Positions 1 through 8,495 of a DNA stretch of 35,594 bases are shown piece by piece. The notes below the pieces were generated by a model that was not told the origin of the DNA, ran no database searches, and was given only the letters and a program-made list of their open reading frames with translations. Position 1 is the first letter of the stretch, and each line of letters begins with the position of its first letter. A program made the position numbers and the translations under genes. The DNA is from CAZTAK01 sp964611585 (GTDB lineage Bacteria > Pseudomonadota > Alphaproteobacteria > SHVP01), in assembly GCA_964611585.1 (NCBI GenBank), contig CAZTAK010000024.1, positions 1 to 35,594 on the forward strand, in the 5' to 3' direction.

Positions 1-31
1 CCGCGCCGGTTCAATCCCTGCGGATATTGCT

Positions 32-454
32 CTAGCCGACCAGTTCCAGTGCGCCAAAGAAAAACGAGATTTCCTCGACTGCCGTATCCGGCGAATCGGA
101 CCCGTGGACGGAGTTCGCTTCGATCGATTCCGCGAAATCCTTGCGGATGGTTCCTTCGTCGGCGTCGGCCGGGTTGGTCGCACCCATGATTTCGCGATTG
201 CGGGCGACGGCATCCTCGCCTTCGAGGACCTGCACGACCACGGGGCCCGACGTCATGAACGTGCACAGGCTGTCAAAGAAGGGCCGCTCGCGGTGGACGC
301 CGTAGAACGCCTCGGCATCGCCACGCGAAAGCCGGGTCCGCTTTTGGGCGATTACCCTGAGACCCGCCTCTTCGAAGCGGGCAATGATTCGACCGGTCAG
401 ATTGCGCCGCGTTGCGTCCGGCTTGATGATCGACAGGGTGCGTTGGATGGCCAT
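32..454 (-). CDS. ndk: Nucleoside diphosphate kinase
   Basis: Transfers the gamma phosphate of ATP to nucleoside diphosphates through a phosphohistidine and so balances cytosolic (d)NTP pools. The 140-aa product has the normal family length. It opens with the family start AIQRTLSIIKPDA, and the active-site histidine is His117 in NSVHGSDSP. The reading frame is open further upstream (to 598), but the ATG at 454 is chosen because the family begins there and a GAGAGGA ribosome site lies just before it. The gene stands alone on the minus strand, divergent from the ABC-F gene, with a good promoter at 494-522. Identification is by recognised family motifs. Confidence 0.97.
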   Translation of the reverse strand: MAIQRTLSIIKPDATRRNLTGRIIARFEEAGLRVIAQKRTRLSRGDAEAFYGVHRERPFFDSLCTFMTSGPVVVQVLEGEDAVARNREIMGATNPADADEGTIRKDFAESIEANSVHGSDSPDTAVEEISFFFGALELVG

Positions 455-493
455 CGGCCGGGTCCTCTCGTTGGATGTCTGGATCGGGCCGGG

Positions 494-522
494 GTTATAA
501 ACCCAAGCCCGCAGGGCGGCAA
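494..522 (-). promoter_or_regulatory. Predicted sigma-70 promoter of ndk
   Basis: On the minus strand, TTGCCG (522-517) is followed by a 17-bp spacer and TATAAC (499-494). The expected start near 487 gives a leader of about 33 nt before the ndk ATG. The optimal spacing and near-consensus -10 make this one of the clearest promoters in the window. Confidence 0.65.
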
Positions 523-547
523 CCGCCTCCGGCTGCGGATCGCTATT

Positions 548-577
548 TTGCGGCAGCGTCAGCGGCTGTGGTATCAG
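548..577 (+). promoter_or_regulatory. Possible promoter of the ABC-F gene
   Basis: TTGCGG (548-553), an 18-bp spacer and TATCAG (572-577), with a TG two bases before the -10. The predicted start near 584 leaves a leader of about 20 nt before the ATG at 604. The match is moderate, and no clear Shine-Dalgarno sequence precedes the start codon. Confidence 0.35.
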
Positions 578-603
578 GCCCCCCCACGGGCCCGGCATTT
601 ACG

Positions 604-2487
604 ATGATTCAAATACAAAACCTTGTTTACGGGATTGCCGGCCGAACTCTGTTTGACGGCGCCACGGCCCATGTTCCCCTGGGGCGCCGCGCGGCTCTGG
701 TCGGGCGCAACGGCGAGGGCAAGACCACCCTGCTGCGCCTGATCGAGGGCCTCGATGATCCCGAATCGGGCTCGCTGACCGTTCGCTCCGGCGCCCGCAT
801 CGGCACTGTCTCGCAGGAACCCCCCGGCGGCACGGACAGCGTGCTCGAATTCGTGCTGGCCGCCGACCGGGAAAGAAGCGGCCTGCTCCGCCAGCAGGAG
901 CACGAAACCGACGGACACCGTATTGCCGAGATCCAGGTACGTCTGACCGACATCGGCAGCTACACGGCGCCGGCGCGTGCCGCCGCCATTCTCGCCGGTC
1001 TCGGGTTTGAAGACGCGGCGCAGGCTCGGGCCGTCGATTCCTTCTCCGGCGGCTGGCGCATGCGGATTGCGCTCGCGGCGGTCCTGTTTGCGACGCCGGA
1101 TCTCCTGCTGCTGGACGAACCGACCAATCACCTCGACCTGGAGGCCGTCGTCTGGCTCGAAGGCTATTTGCGCACCTACGACGGAACGCTGGTGATGGTC
1201 AGCCACGACCGCACGATTCTCAACCGCGTGCCGCAAATGATTCTGCATCTCGAAAGTGGGCGGCTTTCGTCCTTCAACGGCGGCTACGACGCTTTCGAGC
1301 GCGTTCGCAGCGAAACGATCGAACACAACCGCCGACTCGCCGCCCGAGACACAGCACAGCGCGCCCACATGCAAACGATGATCGACCGCTTCCGATACAA
1401 GGCGACGCGCGCGCGCCAGGCGCAGAGCCGCATCAAAGCGCTGGCAAAAAGGGCGCCGGTGACGGCCCTGACCGAGGGCACCACCGCCCCAATCCTTCTC
1501 CCCAAACCGCCCGCACTCGCCTCGCCGGTGTTGACGCTGGAGGGTGTGGCCGCGGGCTACGGTGATTTGACCGTCCTGAAGAATCTTGATCTGCGCGTCG
1601 ATGCGGACGACCGAATCGCATTGTTGGGCGCCAACGGGAACGGCAAGACGACCTTGGCGCGCCTTTTGGCCGGGCATCTGGCACCGCAGCAGGGAACCCG
1701 CCGCGCCAACCGCAAGCTCCGGCCCGGGTACTTCACCCAGGACAGCGCCGACACCCTGGTCCACACCCGGTCTGCGGTCGATCATCTGGCGGAACGGCTG
1801 CCAGACGCCTCGCCGGTAGCGTTGCGGGCTCACCTCGGTTCGTTCGGATTGACCCAGACCAAGGCTGTTCTTGCAGCGGGAAAACTTTCCGGCGGCGAGC
1901 GGTCCCGCCTTGCACTCGCGCTGATCGCCGCCGCGGCGCCGGCCCTGCTGATCCTCGACGAGCCGACCAACCACCTCGACATCGATTCCCGTGGCGCCCT
2001 GATCGAAGCGCTCAACGATTTTTCCGGCGCCCTCGTTCTCATCAGTCACGACCGGCAGATCATCGAGCTGTGCAGCGAGCGCTTGTGGCTCGTGGCCGGC
2101 GGCACCGTGAGTGTCTTCGAGGGCACCCTCGACGGCTACGAATCCCAAATGCGCGCCGCACGCGTCCAGCTGGCAGCGCCCCGAACGGGCGGACGGGGGC
2201 GATCGAGCGTTTCGCGCCGGGCGCGCCGCCAGGATGCCGCCCGACGCCGTTCTGCGACGGCCTCGAACCGCCGTGCCGCGGCGGATGCGGAAGACAGGCT
2301 CGCCGGCCTGAGCGCAGAGCGCGACGTTCTCGACCGGGCCCTTGCGCAACCGGATCTCTATGCCGGCAGTTCGGAAGACCTGACGGCGCTGACGCGGCAA
2401 CGCGCCGAGATCGAAGCCAAGATCGAACAGGCGGAACAGAACTGGATTGCAGCGCAGGAGGCCCTTGAAATAGACGGCGAACCGTAA
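604..2487 (+). CDS. ABC-F family ATPase (Uup/YheS type)
   Basis: A 627-aa soluble protein with two ABC ATPase domains and no membrane segments, the ABC-F pattern. These proteins act on ribosomes or on translation-linked processes. Domain 1 has Walker A GRNGEGKT (34-41), signature SGGW near 147-150 and Walker B LLLLDEP near 169. An arginine-rich helical linker of the ABC-F type lies between the domains near 240-285. Domain 2 has Walker A GANGNGKT (about 342-349), signature LSGGE near 428 and LLILDEP near 449. The C-terminus is a charged, probably coiled-coil arm, after an Arg-rich stretch near 525-560. The frame is open upstream to 475, but homology to the family begins at the ATG at 604. The subfamily (Uup or YheS/EttA-like) is not certain, so no symbol is given. 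Confidence 0.9.
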   Translation: MIQIQNLVYGIAGRTLFDGATAHVPLGRRAALVGRNGEGKTTLLRLIEGLDDPESGSLTVRSGARIGTVSQEPPGGTDSVLEFVLAADRERSGLLRQQEHETDGHRIAEIQVRLTDIGSYTAPARAAAILAGLGFEDAAQARAVDSFSGGWRMRIALAAVLFATPDLLLLDEPTNHLDLEAVVWLEGYLRTYDGTLVMVSHDRTILNRVPQMILHLESGRLSSFNGGYDAFERVRSETIEHNRRLAARDTAQRAHMQTMIDRFRYKATRARQAQSRIKALAKRAPVTALTEGTTAPILLPKPPALASPVLTLEGVAAGYGDLTVLKNLDLRVDADDRIALLGANGNGKTTLARLLAGHLAPQQGTRRANRKLRPGYFTQDSADTLVHTRSAVDHLAERLPDASPVALRAHLGSFGLTQTKAVLAAGKLSGGERSRLALALIAAAAPALLILDEPTNHLDIDSRGALIEALNDFSGALVLISHDRQIIELCSERLWLVAGGTVSVFEGTLDGYESQMRAARVQLAAPRTGGRGRSSVSRRARRQDAARRRSATASNRRAAADAEDRLAGLSAERDVLDRALAQPDLYAGSSEDLTALTRQRAEIEAKIEQAEQNWIAAQEALEIDGEP

Positions 2488-2546
2488 CAAGAATTGGGCG
2501 ACTGCCGACCTCCCGATGATGAACAGTTTTCAGCAGGAACCTTTCG

Positions 2547-2576
2547 TTGCCATGCGTCGTGAAGATTCGAAATACT
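2547..2576 (+). promoter_or_regulatory. Possible promoter of the unknown gene at 2655
   Basis: TTGCCA (2547-2552), an 18-bp spacer and AATACT (2571-2576). The predicted start near 2583 leaves a leader of about 70 nt. A GGGGGAA ribosome site lies five bases before the GTG at 2655. The -10 is weak. The rest of the 167-bp gap between the ABC-F gene and this one holds no recognisable hairpin or ORF. Confidence 0.3.
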
Positions 2577-2654
2577 CGCCCGATTTGATATGGTGCCCCC
2601 GCGGCGGCCCGATGCCACCCATTTCATGGGACGCAAACCGGATGGGGGAAACCC

Positions 2655-4141
2655 GTGACAGACGAGCCGGCTAAACCCGTCCCGGTAGATCCGACCTATT
2701 GCCGGTCGGTGGAGGATTTTTTCCGCCCTCCGTCACGGCGCCTGTTGGCCTTTTGTGCCGCACTCTGCTGACGGACGCCGGGATCACCTCGTTCGATCTC
2801 CTGTACAACGCTGGATTTCAGCGCAAAGTCAACGACATCGGTCGCGGTCTCAACGACGCGATCCAGCGCGCCGCAACCATGCAGGCCGAAAAAGCGGGAA
2901 CCAAGCAGCGCGACCGCGCGAAAGAACTGAACGGTCTCGTTGCCAAAGGCATGAAGGAAACCCGAGAGCGGGCCAAGAAATTACCTTCCTTTGGATCGCC
3001 CGGCGATTTTCCCGCCCTGGCGAAGACGATACTCGCCGAAAAGGACGAAGCACGCGCCTCGTTGATGCTGAATTCGGTCATTGCCGGCCATATCCGGCAG
3101 GGCGATGGTTGGTCGGAACGGATCGGACGTCTGGTTGCGATCCTGAACCAGGATTTGACTGACCTGGCGCGCGCCTATGTGGATGCGTGGCTGGGCGAAC
3201 ATCTTGCCAACCCGGATCTGCTGCAAAAACTGCTGACAACCTCGACGAATGGTGAGCGCCTCAAGGAGCTCGCAAACCTTTACCGCGGCCAGTGGCAACC
3301 CGAACGCAGCGCGGAGGAAAAGCACATCCTGGCCGACCTCAACAAGGTCTTGAAAATGAACCCCATGCCCGGGTCGCGGACCGGACTGGTGAAATCGATT
3401 CATTTGCGCCTCGACGATCCGGAACCGCTGCTCGGCCGCAACGTTGGCAATGAAATTGTCGCCCATCGCAAACTGTTCAACCGCCTCGTCCTAAAGAAGG
3501 GCGTGATCGGCGGAAAGCGGACCGTGGCCTTGATCGAGAAGCGCGTTTCGCGACTTATTTCCGATGAGACCTTGCGCGAGTTATCGCGGCAGCAAGGCAG
3601 CTTGCTCGATCGCCTGGTGTACCTCTCGAAAATTCACAAGCTGGCGATTGGGCCGGGCAACCGCGCGACTGTTCGGAAATATTTCGACCAGTTTATTTCC
3701 AGTCGCGATTTTGAATCTCGGCTATTCGAAAATATGAATAGTCCGCTTCAGCGTCTTCATAGCGTCGGCGTTTTGCACCGCGCCTTTTCTCAAGCAGACA
3801 TGGACGAAGAAACCGCCCAAACCTATCTGCCCGGTTTGGAAGTGTTGCAGGCGAAATTGATCCGCAAGGGTAATCTCATCGGCGAAATCGACAAACGCAC
3901 CGAGTATCCCGCGACCAAGTCGCTGTTCGTCGCCGATTTGATGGCCGAGGGGGTATTCGCCGGCCGCAACGTCGAAGCCATGCGCAAGGTGATCGAACAC
4001 TATTTGTCGGACCCCAACTACATGACCGCCTACCTTGCGGATGCAAAGAACCCACGCCAGCGCGAGCGCAAAATGGAGATTCTCAATACCAAACTCGGCG
4101 CCGCCGGAGCCGCGGTGCCGGCGGCCCCCTCGGACGGCTAA
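2655..4141 (+). CDS. Unrecognised conserved-looking protein, frameshifted near its start
   Basis: I do not recognise this family. The long frame gives about 480 aa, is rich in charged residues and appears largely alpha-helical, with no signal peptide or membrane segment. Its frame opens at 2675 and has no ATG near its start; the first usable codon is a TTG at 2699 with no ribosome site, and its first 25 residues look non-coding. In a different frame, a GTG at 2655 follows a strong GGGGGAA site and reads TDEPAKPVPVDP, then on to RRLLAFCAAL before stopping at 2769. Removing one CT from the CTCT at 2763-2766 joins the two frames smoothly (...FCAAL-LTDAGITSF...) and gives about 494 aa. I therefore read it as one gene with a 2-bp slip, either a sequencing error or a real mutation. 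Its stop overlaps the convergent holC stop by 4 bp. The DNA around 3660-3740 is AT-richer than in neighbouring genes. Confidence 0.7.
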
Positions 4142-4590
4142 CCCTCCGCCCGCTCCCAGCCGCCGGCCGTACCCTGTTTCCAGTAGGCAACCGGGTGGCC
4201 CGCGGCCTTGGCCGCCTTCCAGCGTTCACGCGCCGCCGCCAAGGCGCGATCGTCATTACCGTCGAACATGTCGAGGCAGCGGTCGAATTCGTCTTTGAAA
4301 ACCGGATCGGCACCGTCCACCAGCACCAAAATATCGGCGCGCCCGGGGTTCTCCTCCTCGGCGGTGAGATAGAGCGGTTGGCGCGCCCCATGCCCGTCCG
4401 CGGCGGTTCCGTGAGGCAGAAATGAGGCGGAATCGTAGGTCCAGAGCACCGTATTCAGGTGCTCCACCCGTTCCGGCGAACCTGCCACAACGACCGCCCG
4501 ATGGCCTCCTTGCAGCACCCGTTCGAGCAACTTTGGCAACGCCCGATCGAGCGAGGCCCGTTGCAAGTGATAAAAATTGATTTCGGTCAC
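4138..4590 (-). CDS. holC: DNA polymerase III chi subunit
   Basis: Chi connects the DNA polymerase III clamp loader to single-strand binding protein. The 150-aa product shows the family layout: an N-terminal INFYHLQ strand, an LPKLLERVLQGGHRAVV helix-strand pair, LNTVLWTYDSASFLPHG near the middle, and an ILVLVDG segment followed by a helix ending in RERWKAAKAAGHPVAYW. It starts 16 nt after the pepA stop on the same strand, so the two are almost certainly cotranscribed. pepA-holC is a known pairing; in E. coli valS follows, but here holC instead runs tail to tail into the unknown gene with overlapping stop codons. Confidence 0.92.
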   Translation of the reverse strand: MTEINFYHLQRASLDRALPKLLERVLQGGHRAVVVAGSPERVEHLNTVLWTYDSASFLPHGTAADGHGARQPLYLTAEEENPGRADILVLVDGADPVFKDEFDRCLDMFDGNDDRALAAARERWKAAKAAGHPVAYWKQGTAGGWERAEG

Positions 4591-4606
4591 CGCCGCCGAA
4601 TCCCCG

Positions 4607-6103
4607 TCACTTTTCGTAATGGGTCGCGATCAAACGGTCGAGCAGCCGGACGCCAAAGCCGGTTCCGCCCTTGGGCGCCGTCGGCCTGTCCTTCTTCGAC
4701 CAGGTGACCCCCGCAATGTCGATATGCGCCCACGGCACCTCGTTGACGAAACGCTGGAGGAACTGTGCGGCCGTAATGCTGCCGGCGGAACGGTTGCCAA
4801 TGTTTTTCACGTCCGCAATGTCGCAGTCGATCGCCTTGTCGTATTCGCGACTAAGCGGAAGACGCCACACCGTTTCGGCCTCGGCCGCGCCGGCGGCTGC
4901 AATGCGTTGGGCCAGTTTATCGTTATTGGAAAACAAGCCCGCATTGTGCTCGCCAAGGGCGACGATGACGGCGCCGGTCAGCGTCGCAAGGTCGATCATG
5001 CACTTGGGTTTGAACCGTCTTTGCGCGTACCAAAGCGCATCCGCGAGAACCAGCCGCCCCTCGGCATCGGTGTTCAGGACCTCGATCGTCTGGCCCGACA
5101 TCGAGGTGACGATGTCGCCCGGCCGTTGAGCCGCGCCGGAGGGCATGTTCTCGACCAGACCGACGACCCCGACGACGTGCGCCTTGGCCTTGCGGCCGGC
5201 GAGCGCCCGCATCGTGCCGATGACAACGCCGGCGCCGCCCATGTCCCACTTCATGTCTTCCATGCCGGCCGAAGGTTTGATCGATATGCCGCCGGAATCG
5301 AATGTCACTCCTTTGCCGACCAAAGCCACCGGCGCCTGGGCCTTTCCGCGCGGTAATCCGTTCCAGCGCATCACCACCAGTTGCGGTTCCCGGACGCTTC
5401 CCTGGGCGACGCCGAGCAACGCACCCATTCCCAGTTGCTTCATCCGGGCGCGCCCCAGGACCTCGATTTTGATGCCAAGCTTGGACAGCGCGCGTGCCCG
5501 TTGCGCGAGCGATTTGGGATAGATCACGTTGGCGGGCTCGCTGACCAGGTCGCGGGTGAGCGTCACCCCTTCGGCAACTTTTGCCATCGGTCCGTAAAGC
5601 CGGCGGGCGGCGGGGGCCGACGCACTCATCACCGTAATCGTCCTGAGGGTCGGTTTTTTCTCGGGCCGCTCTTTGGTCCGGTAGCGGTCGAAGCGGTAGC
5701 TGCCGAGCGTGGCGCCATAAGCCAGATTGGCGGCGGCATCGGCGCTGCTGAGTTTGCTGCCCTTGAGGGCATCGACCGCGATCGCCCCCTGGCGAACACC
5801 GGCGGCGTTGAGTTTGCGCACCAAGGTCCCGCCGAGCGCCTGCACCTTGAGCCTGTCGAGGTCCTTAGCCTTGCCGAGCCCGACGGCGATCAACAGCGAC
5901 AACCCGGTTCCCGTCGGCGCCACGATTTCGAGAGTCTCGCCCTGGCGGCCGTGGAACCGGCCCGCACGCACTGCGCGGCGCAGCGCACCGTCCATCTTCT
6001 TGTCGATCTTCTCGGCGCTGGGCGAGAGCTTGCGCCCCTCCCTGACGCCAACGGCGAGTGCACCGGAGCGCGGAATCGAAATCGTCGAGAACGAGATCTT
6101 CAT
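4607..6103 (-). CDS. pepA: Leucyl aminopeptidase (M17 family)
   Basis: Cytosolic dimetal exopeptidase that removes N-terminal residues from peptides. The 498-aa product has the usual M17 length and an N-terminal regulatory domain of about 160 residues. The catalytic domain carries GKGVTFDSGG (263-272), MKWDMGG with Asp287, and the signature NTDAEGR (344-350), so the metal-binding Lys264, Asp269, Asp287, Asp346 and Glu348 and the active-site Arg350 are present. The ATG at 6103 is chosen because the upstream in-frame extension is arginine-rich and unlike the family. A weak GGGGG sequence precedes it. It is divergent from lptF across 181 bp, an arrangement also known from E. coli, and leads the pepA-holC pair. 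Confidence 0.96.
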   Translation of the reverse strand: MKISFSTISIPRSGALAVGVREGRKLSPSAEKIDKKMDGALRRAVRAGRFHGRQGETLEIVAPTGTGLSLLIAVGLGKAKDLDRLKVQALGGTLVRKLNAAGVRQGAIAVDALKGSKLSSADAAANLAYGATLGSYRFDRYRTKERPEKKPTLRTITVMSASAPAARRLYGPMAKVAEGVTLTRDLVSEPANVIYPKSLAQRARALSKLGIKIEVLGRARMKQLGMGALLGVAQGSVREPQLVVMRWNGLPRGKAQAPVALVGKGVTFDSGGISIKPSAGMEDMKWDMGGAGVVIGTMRALAGRKAKAHVVGVVGLVENMPSGAAQRPGDIVTSMSGQTIEVLNTDAEGRLVLADALWYAQRRFKPKCMIDLATLTGAVIVALGEHNAGLFSNNDKLAQRIAAAGAAEAETVWRLPLSREYDKAIDCDIADVKNIGNRSAGSITAAQFLQRFVNEVPWAHIDIAGVTWSKKDRPTAPKGGTGFGVRLLDRLIATHYEK

Positions 6104-6272
6104 AGTACCCCCGTCGGGATGTTGCTGTGCCGGGACGCGGCGGCGAAGGTGACCGGACGACGAATGCCGCCGGCGGCGGCGCCATCTTACAGAGCGCAAA
6201 CGCAAAGGAAAGGCCCGTGCCGGACGCGCCCCCGGCGGCGGCGGTTGCGGTATGCAGGCGCGCCAACCCCGC

Positions 6273-6278
6273 TATAAT
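6273..6278 (+). promoter_or_regulatory. Consensus -10 box directly before lptF
   Basis: A perfect TATAAT lies six bases before the lptF ATG at 6285. A start about seven bases downstream of the box would fall on or beside the A of the ATG and give a leaderless or nearly leaderless mRNA. No good -35 is seen at 16-18 bp; the nearest TTGCGG (6245-6250) is 22 bp away. The other 170 bp or so of the pepA-lptF gap is GC-rich and shows no other strong signal. Confidence 0.5.
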
Positions 6279-6284
6279 GGGGCC

Positions 6285-7400
6285 ATGAAGGGGATCACCC
6301 GCTACATCTTGGGACAGACCGTTGGACCTTTTCTGTTCATCACCCTGGTCCTGACCGGCGTCGTCTGGCTCACCCAGAGCCTTCGGTTCCTCGATCTGAT
6401 TATCAACAAGGGCGTTTCGATCGGCGGGTTCCTGTATCTCACCCTCCTTCTGTTGCCGGGTTTTCTGACCGTGATCCTGCCGATCGCGGCATTTGCGGCT
6501 GTGCTTTACGTCTATTACCGGCTCGACGGCGACAACGAACTGATGGTGATGCGCGCGGCGGGTCTGAACTCCCACACGCTGGTGGTGCCCGCCCTTACGA
6601 TGTCGGCCGCCGTCGCCCTGGTAACCTACGTGCTCTCGCTCTACCTGATGCCGCTCGGGTTCCGCACCTTCAAGGACATGCAGTTCATGGTGCGCCACAA
6701 CTATGCCTCGGTGCTGCTTCAGGAAGGGACGTTCAGCAACCTGATTGATGGCGTCACCGTGTTCGTGCGCGAACGCCGCGGCGGCGGCGAGTTGCGTGGA
6801 ATCCTGATCCACGACAGCCGCGATCTGAATCGGCCGGTGACGATGATGGCCGAACGCGGCGCCCTGATTATGACCGAATCCGGACCGCGTTTTGTCATGG
6901 CCAACGGTAACCGGCAGGAAGTCGAACCCGACCGTGGCCAGCTCTCGCTCCTCTATTTCGAGGAGTACGTTCTCGATCTTGGCAGTTACACCCAATCACC
7001 GGAGAATCGCTGGCGCGAAGCCGGCGAACGCTATTTGAGTGAACTGTTCAACCCGGGCACCGGCCTGGACGACGTCAACAACGCCAACAAACTCAGGGCC
7101 GAGGGGCACCGGCGCCTGGTGCTGCCGTTATACGCGGTGGCGCTGGCGCTGATTGCCGCGACCAGTATTCTGGCCGGGCCGTTCAGCCGCCGCGGCAAGT
7201 GGTACCGCGCCGTCGCCGCGGCCGGCGTGGCCATCGCCTTCGAGTTGATCGGTCTCGGGCTGCTGCCATTGGCGGAATCGATGCCGGCGCTTTCATTTCT
7301 GTTGTATGCGCACATCGGGCTGGCGGTGGCCGCGTGCTTCTATTTATTGTCGCGGCGCATGGCGATGGCGTCCTCGCCGCAGCTCGCGGGCGTCGACTGA
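6285..7400 (+). CDS. lptF: LPS export ABC transporter permease LptF
   Basis: One of two inner-membrane permeases of the LptB2FG transporter, which extracts lipopolysaccharide from the inner membrane and pushes it onto the Lpt protein bridge. The 371-aa product has the YjgP/YjgQ layout: about three hydrophobic segments in the first 125 residues, a periplasmic domain of about 150 residues, and three C-terminal membrane segments. The start KGITRYILGQTVGPFLF is typical of LptF, so the ATG at 6285 is preferred over an in-frame ATG at 6252. Its TGA shares one base with the lptG ATG, indicating translational coupling. It is first in a probable six-gene operon. Confidence 0.95.
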   Translation: MKGITRYILGQTVGPFLFITLVLTGVVWLTQSLRFLDLIINKGVSIGGFLYLTLLLLPGFLTVILPIAAFAAVLYVYYRLDGDNELMVMRAAGLNSHTLVVPALTMSAAVALVTYVLSLYLMPLGFRTFKDMQFMVRHNYASVLLQEGTFSNLIDGVTVFVRERRGGGELRGILIHDSRDLNRPVTMMAERGALIMTESGPRFVMANGNRQEVEPDRGQLSLLYFEEYVLDLGSYTQSPENRWREAGERYLSELFNPGTGLDDVNNANKLRAEGHRRLVLPLYAVALALIAATSILAGPFSRRGKWYRAVAAAGVAIAFELIGLGLLPLAESMPALSFLLYAHIGLAVAACFYLLSRRMAMASSPQLAGVD

Positions 7401-8494
7401 TGCGGCTGTCGTGGACTCTGAACGCCTATCTCGGGCGACGGTTCCTGTCCGGTGTTCTCTACGCGGGGCTCGGTCTTTTGGGTCTGGTGCTGCTCTTTGA
7501 ACTGGTGGAGCTGCTGCGCCGGACCGCCGGCCGCGACGAAGTCGGCTTCGGTATTGTCCTGGCGCTCGTCTTTCTCGATCTGCCGGCGCTGGCGCAAAAA
7601 ATCATCCCCTTTGCGGCCTTGTTCGGCGGCATGTTTACCTTCGCCCAGTTGACCCGGCACCATGAACTGGTGGTCGCCCGCGCCGCCGGCGTATCGGTGT
7701 GGCAATTTCTGCTGCCGGCTTCGATCATCGCCCTACTTCTGGGGCTCTTTGTTGTGACCGTCTTCAATCCCCTGTCCTCGGTCGCCGCCAGCCGCCACGA
7801 TCAACTCGAAGCCAAATATCTGCTCGGACGGCCGAGCCTGCTGGCCTTGTCGCAGGGCGGGCTGTGGCTGCGCCAGGCCGATGCCGAGGGCCAATCGGTT
7901 ATTCACGCCCAAAGCGTGTCGCAACAGGGCCTCGAACTGAACCGGGTTATCATCTTCCTGTATGAGGGCAACGACCGCTTCGTTGGCCGCATCGATGCCC
8001 GGTCCGCAGCTCTGGAAATCGGCGCGTGGCACCTGCGCGATGCGTTCTTGTCGAGCCCCGAACAACCCGGCCGGTTTGTAGCGGAATATGCCGTTCCGAC
8101 TTCCCTCACACTGGAGCAGATTCAGGATAGTTTCGCCTCGCCAAATACATTGTCGTTCTGGGCCTTGCCGCGTTTTATTGCGCTTCTTCAGAATGCCGGG
8201 TTCGCCGCGCTAAGGCATCGGTTGCACTGGTATTCGTTGATGTCGGTGCCGCTGCTGCTGGTGGCAATGGTCCTGGTGGCGGCGACGTTTTCGTTGCGGT
8301 TGACGCGGAGCGGCGGCACCGGCCTGCTGGTCGCCGGCGGGATACTCGCCGGATTCGTGCTCTTTTTCATGACCGATCTCGCACTGGCGCTCGGGCTCTC
8401 GGGAAAGATTCCGCCGCTGCTGGCGGCGTGGACGCCGGCCGGCGTCAGCGCGCTGTTGGGGCTTGCCCTCCTGTTCCATCTGGAGGATGGCTAG
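7400..8494 (+). CDS. lptG: LPS export ABC transporter permease LptG
   Basis: Second permease of LptB2FG. The 364-aa product repeats the LptF topology: N-terminal membrane segments (YLGRRFLSGVLYAGLGLLG..., then FAALFGGMFTFAQL), a periplasmic domain with the family-typical GGLWLRQ, and a C-terminal membrane block beginning near LHWYSLMSVPLLLVAM. The ATG overlaps the last base of the lptF stop. LptB, LptC and LptA are not encoded in the window and must be elsewhere. The order lptF-lptG-lptD places two transporter subunits beside the outer-membrane end of the same pathway. Confidence 0.95.
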   Translation: MRLSWTLNAYLGRRFLSGVLYAGLGLLGLVLLFELVELLRRTAGRDEVGFGIVLALVFLDLPALAQKIIPFAALFGGMFTFAQLTRHHELVVARAAGVSVWQFLLPASIIALLLGLFVVTVFNPLSSVAASRHDQLEAKYLLGRPSLLALSQGGLWLRQADAEGQSVIHAQSVSQQGLELNRVIIFLYEGNDRFVGRIDARSAALEIGAWHLRDAFLSSPEQPGRFVAEYAVPTSLTLEQIQDSFASPNTLSFWALPRFIALLQNAGFAALRHRLHWYSLMSVPLLLVAMVLVAATFSLRLTRSGGTGLLVAGGILAGFVLFFMTDLALALGLSGKIPPLLAAWTPAGVSALLGLALLFHLEDG

Positions 8495-8495
8495 C

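Noticed and set aside
574..2490. A 638-codon minus-strand open frame opposite the ABC-F gene
   Set aside because: The plus strand carries clear ABC ATPase motifs throughout, while the antisense protein is low-complexity Arg/Gly/Val sequence.
4577..5356. A 259-codon plus-strand open frame opposite pepA
   Set aside because: It is a shadow of the M17 peptidase, whose metal-binding motifs lie on the other strand.
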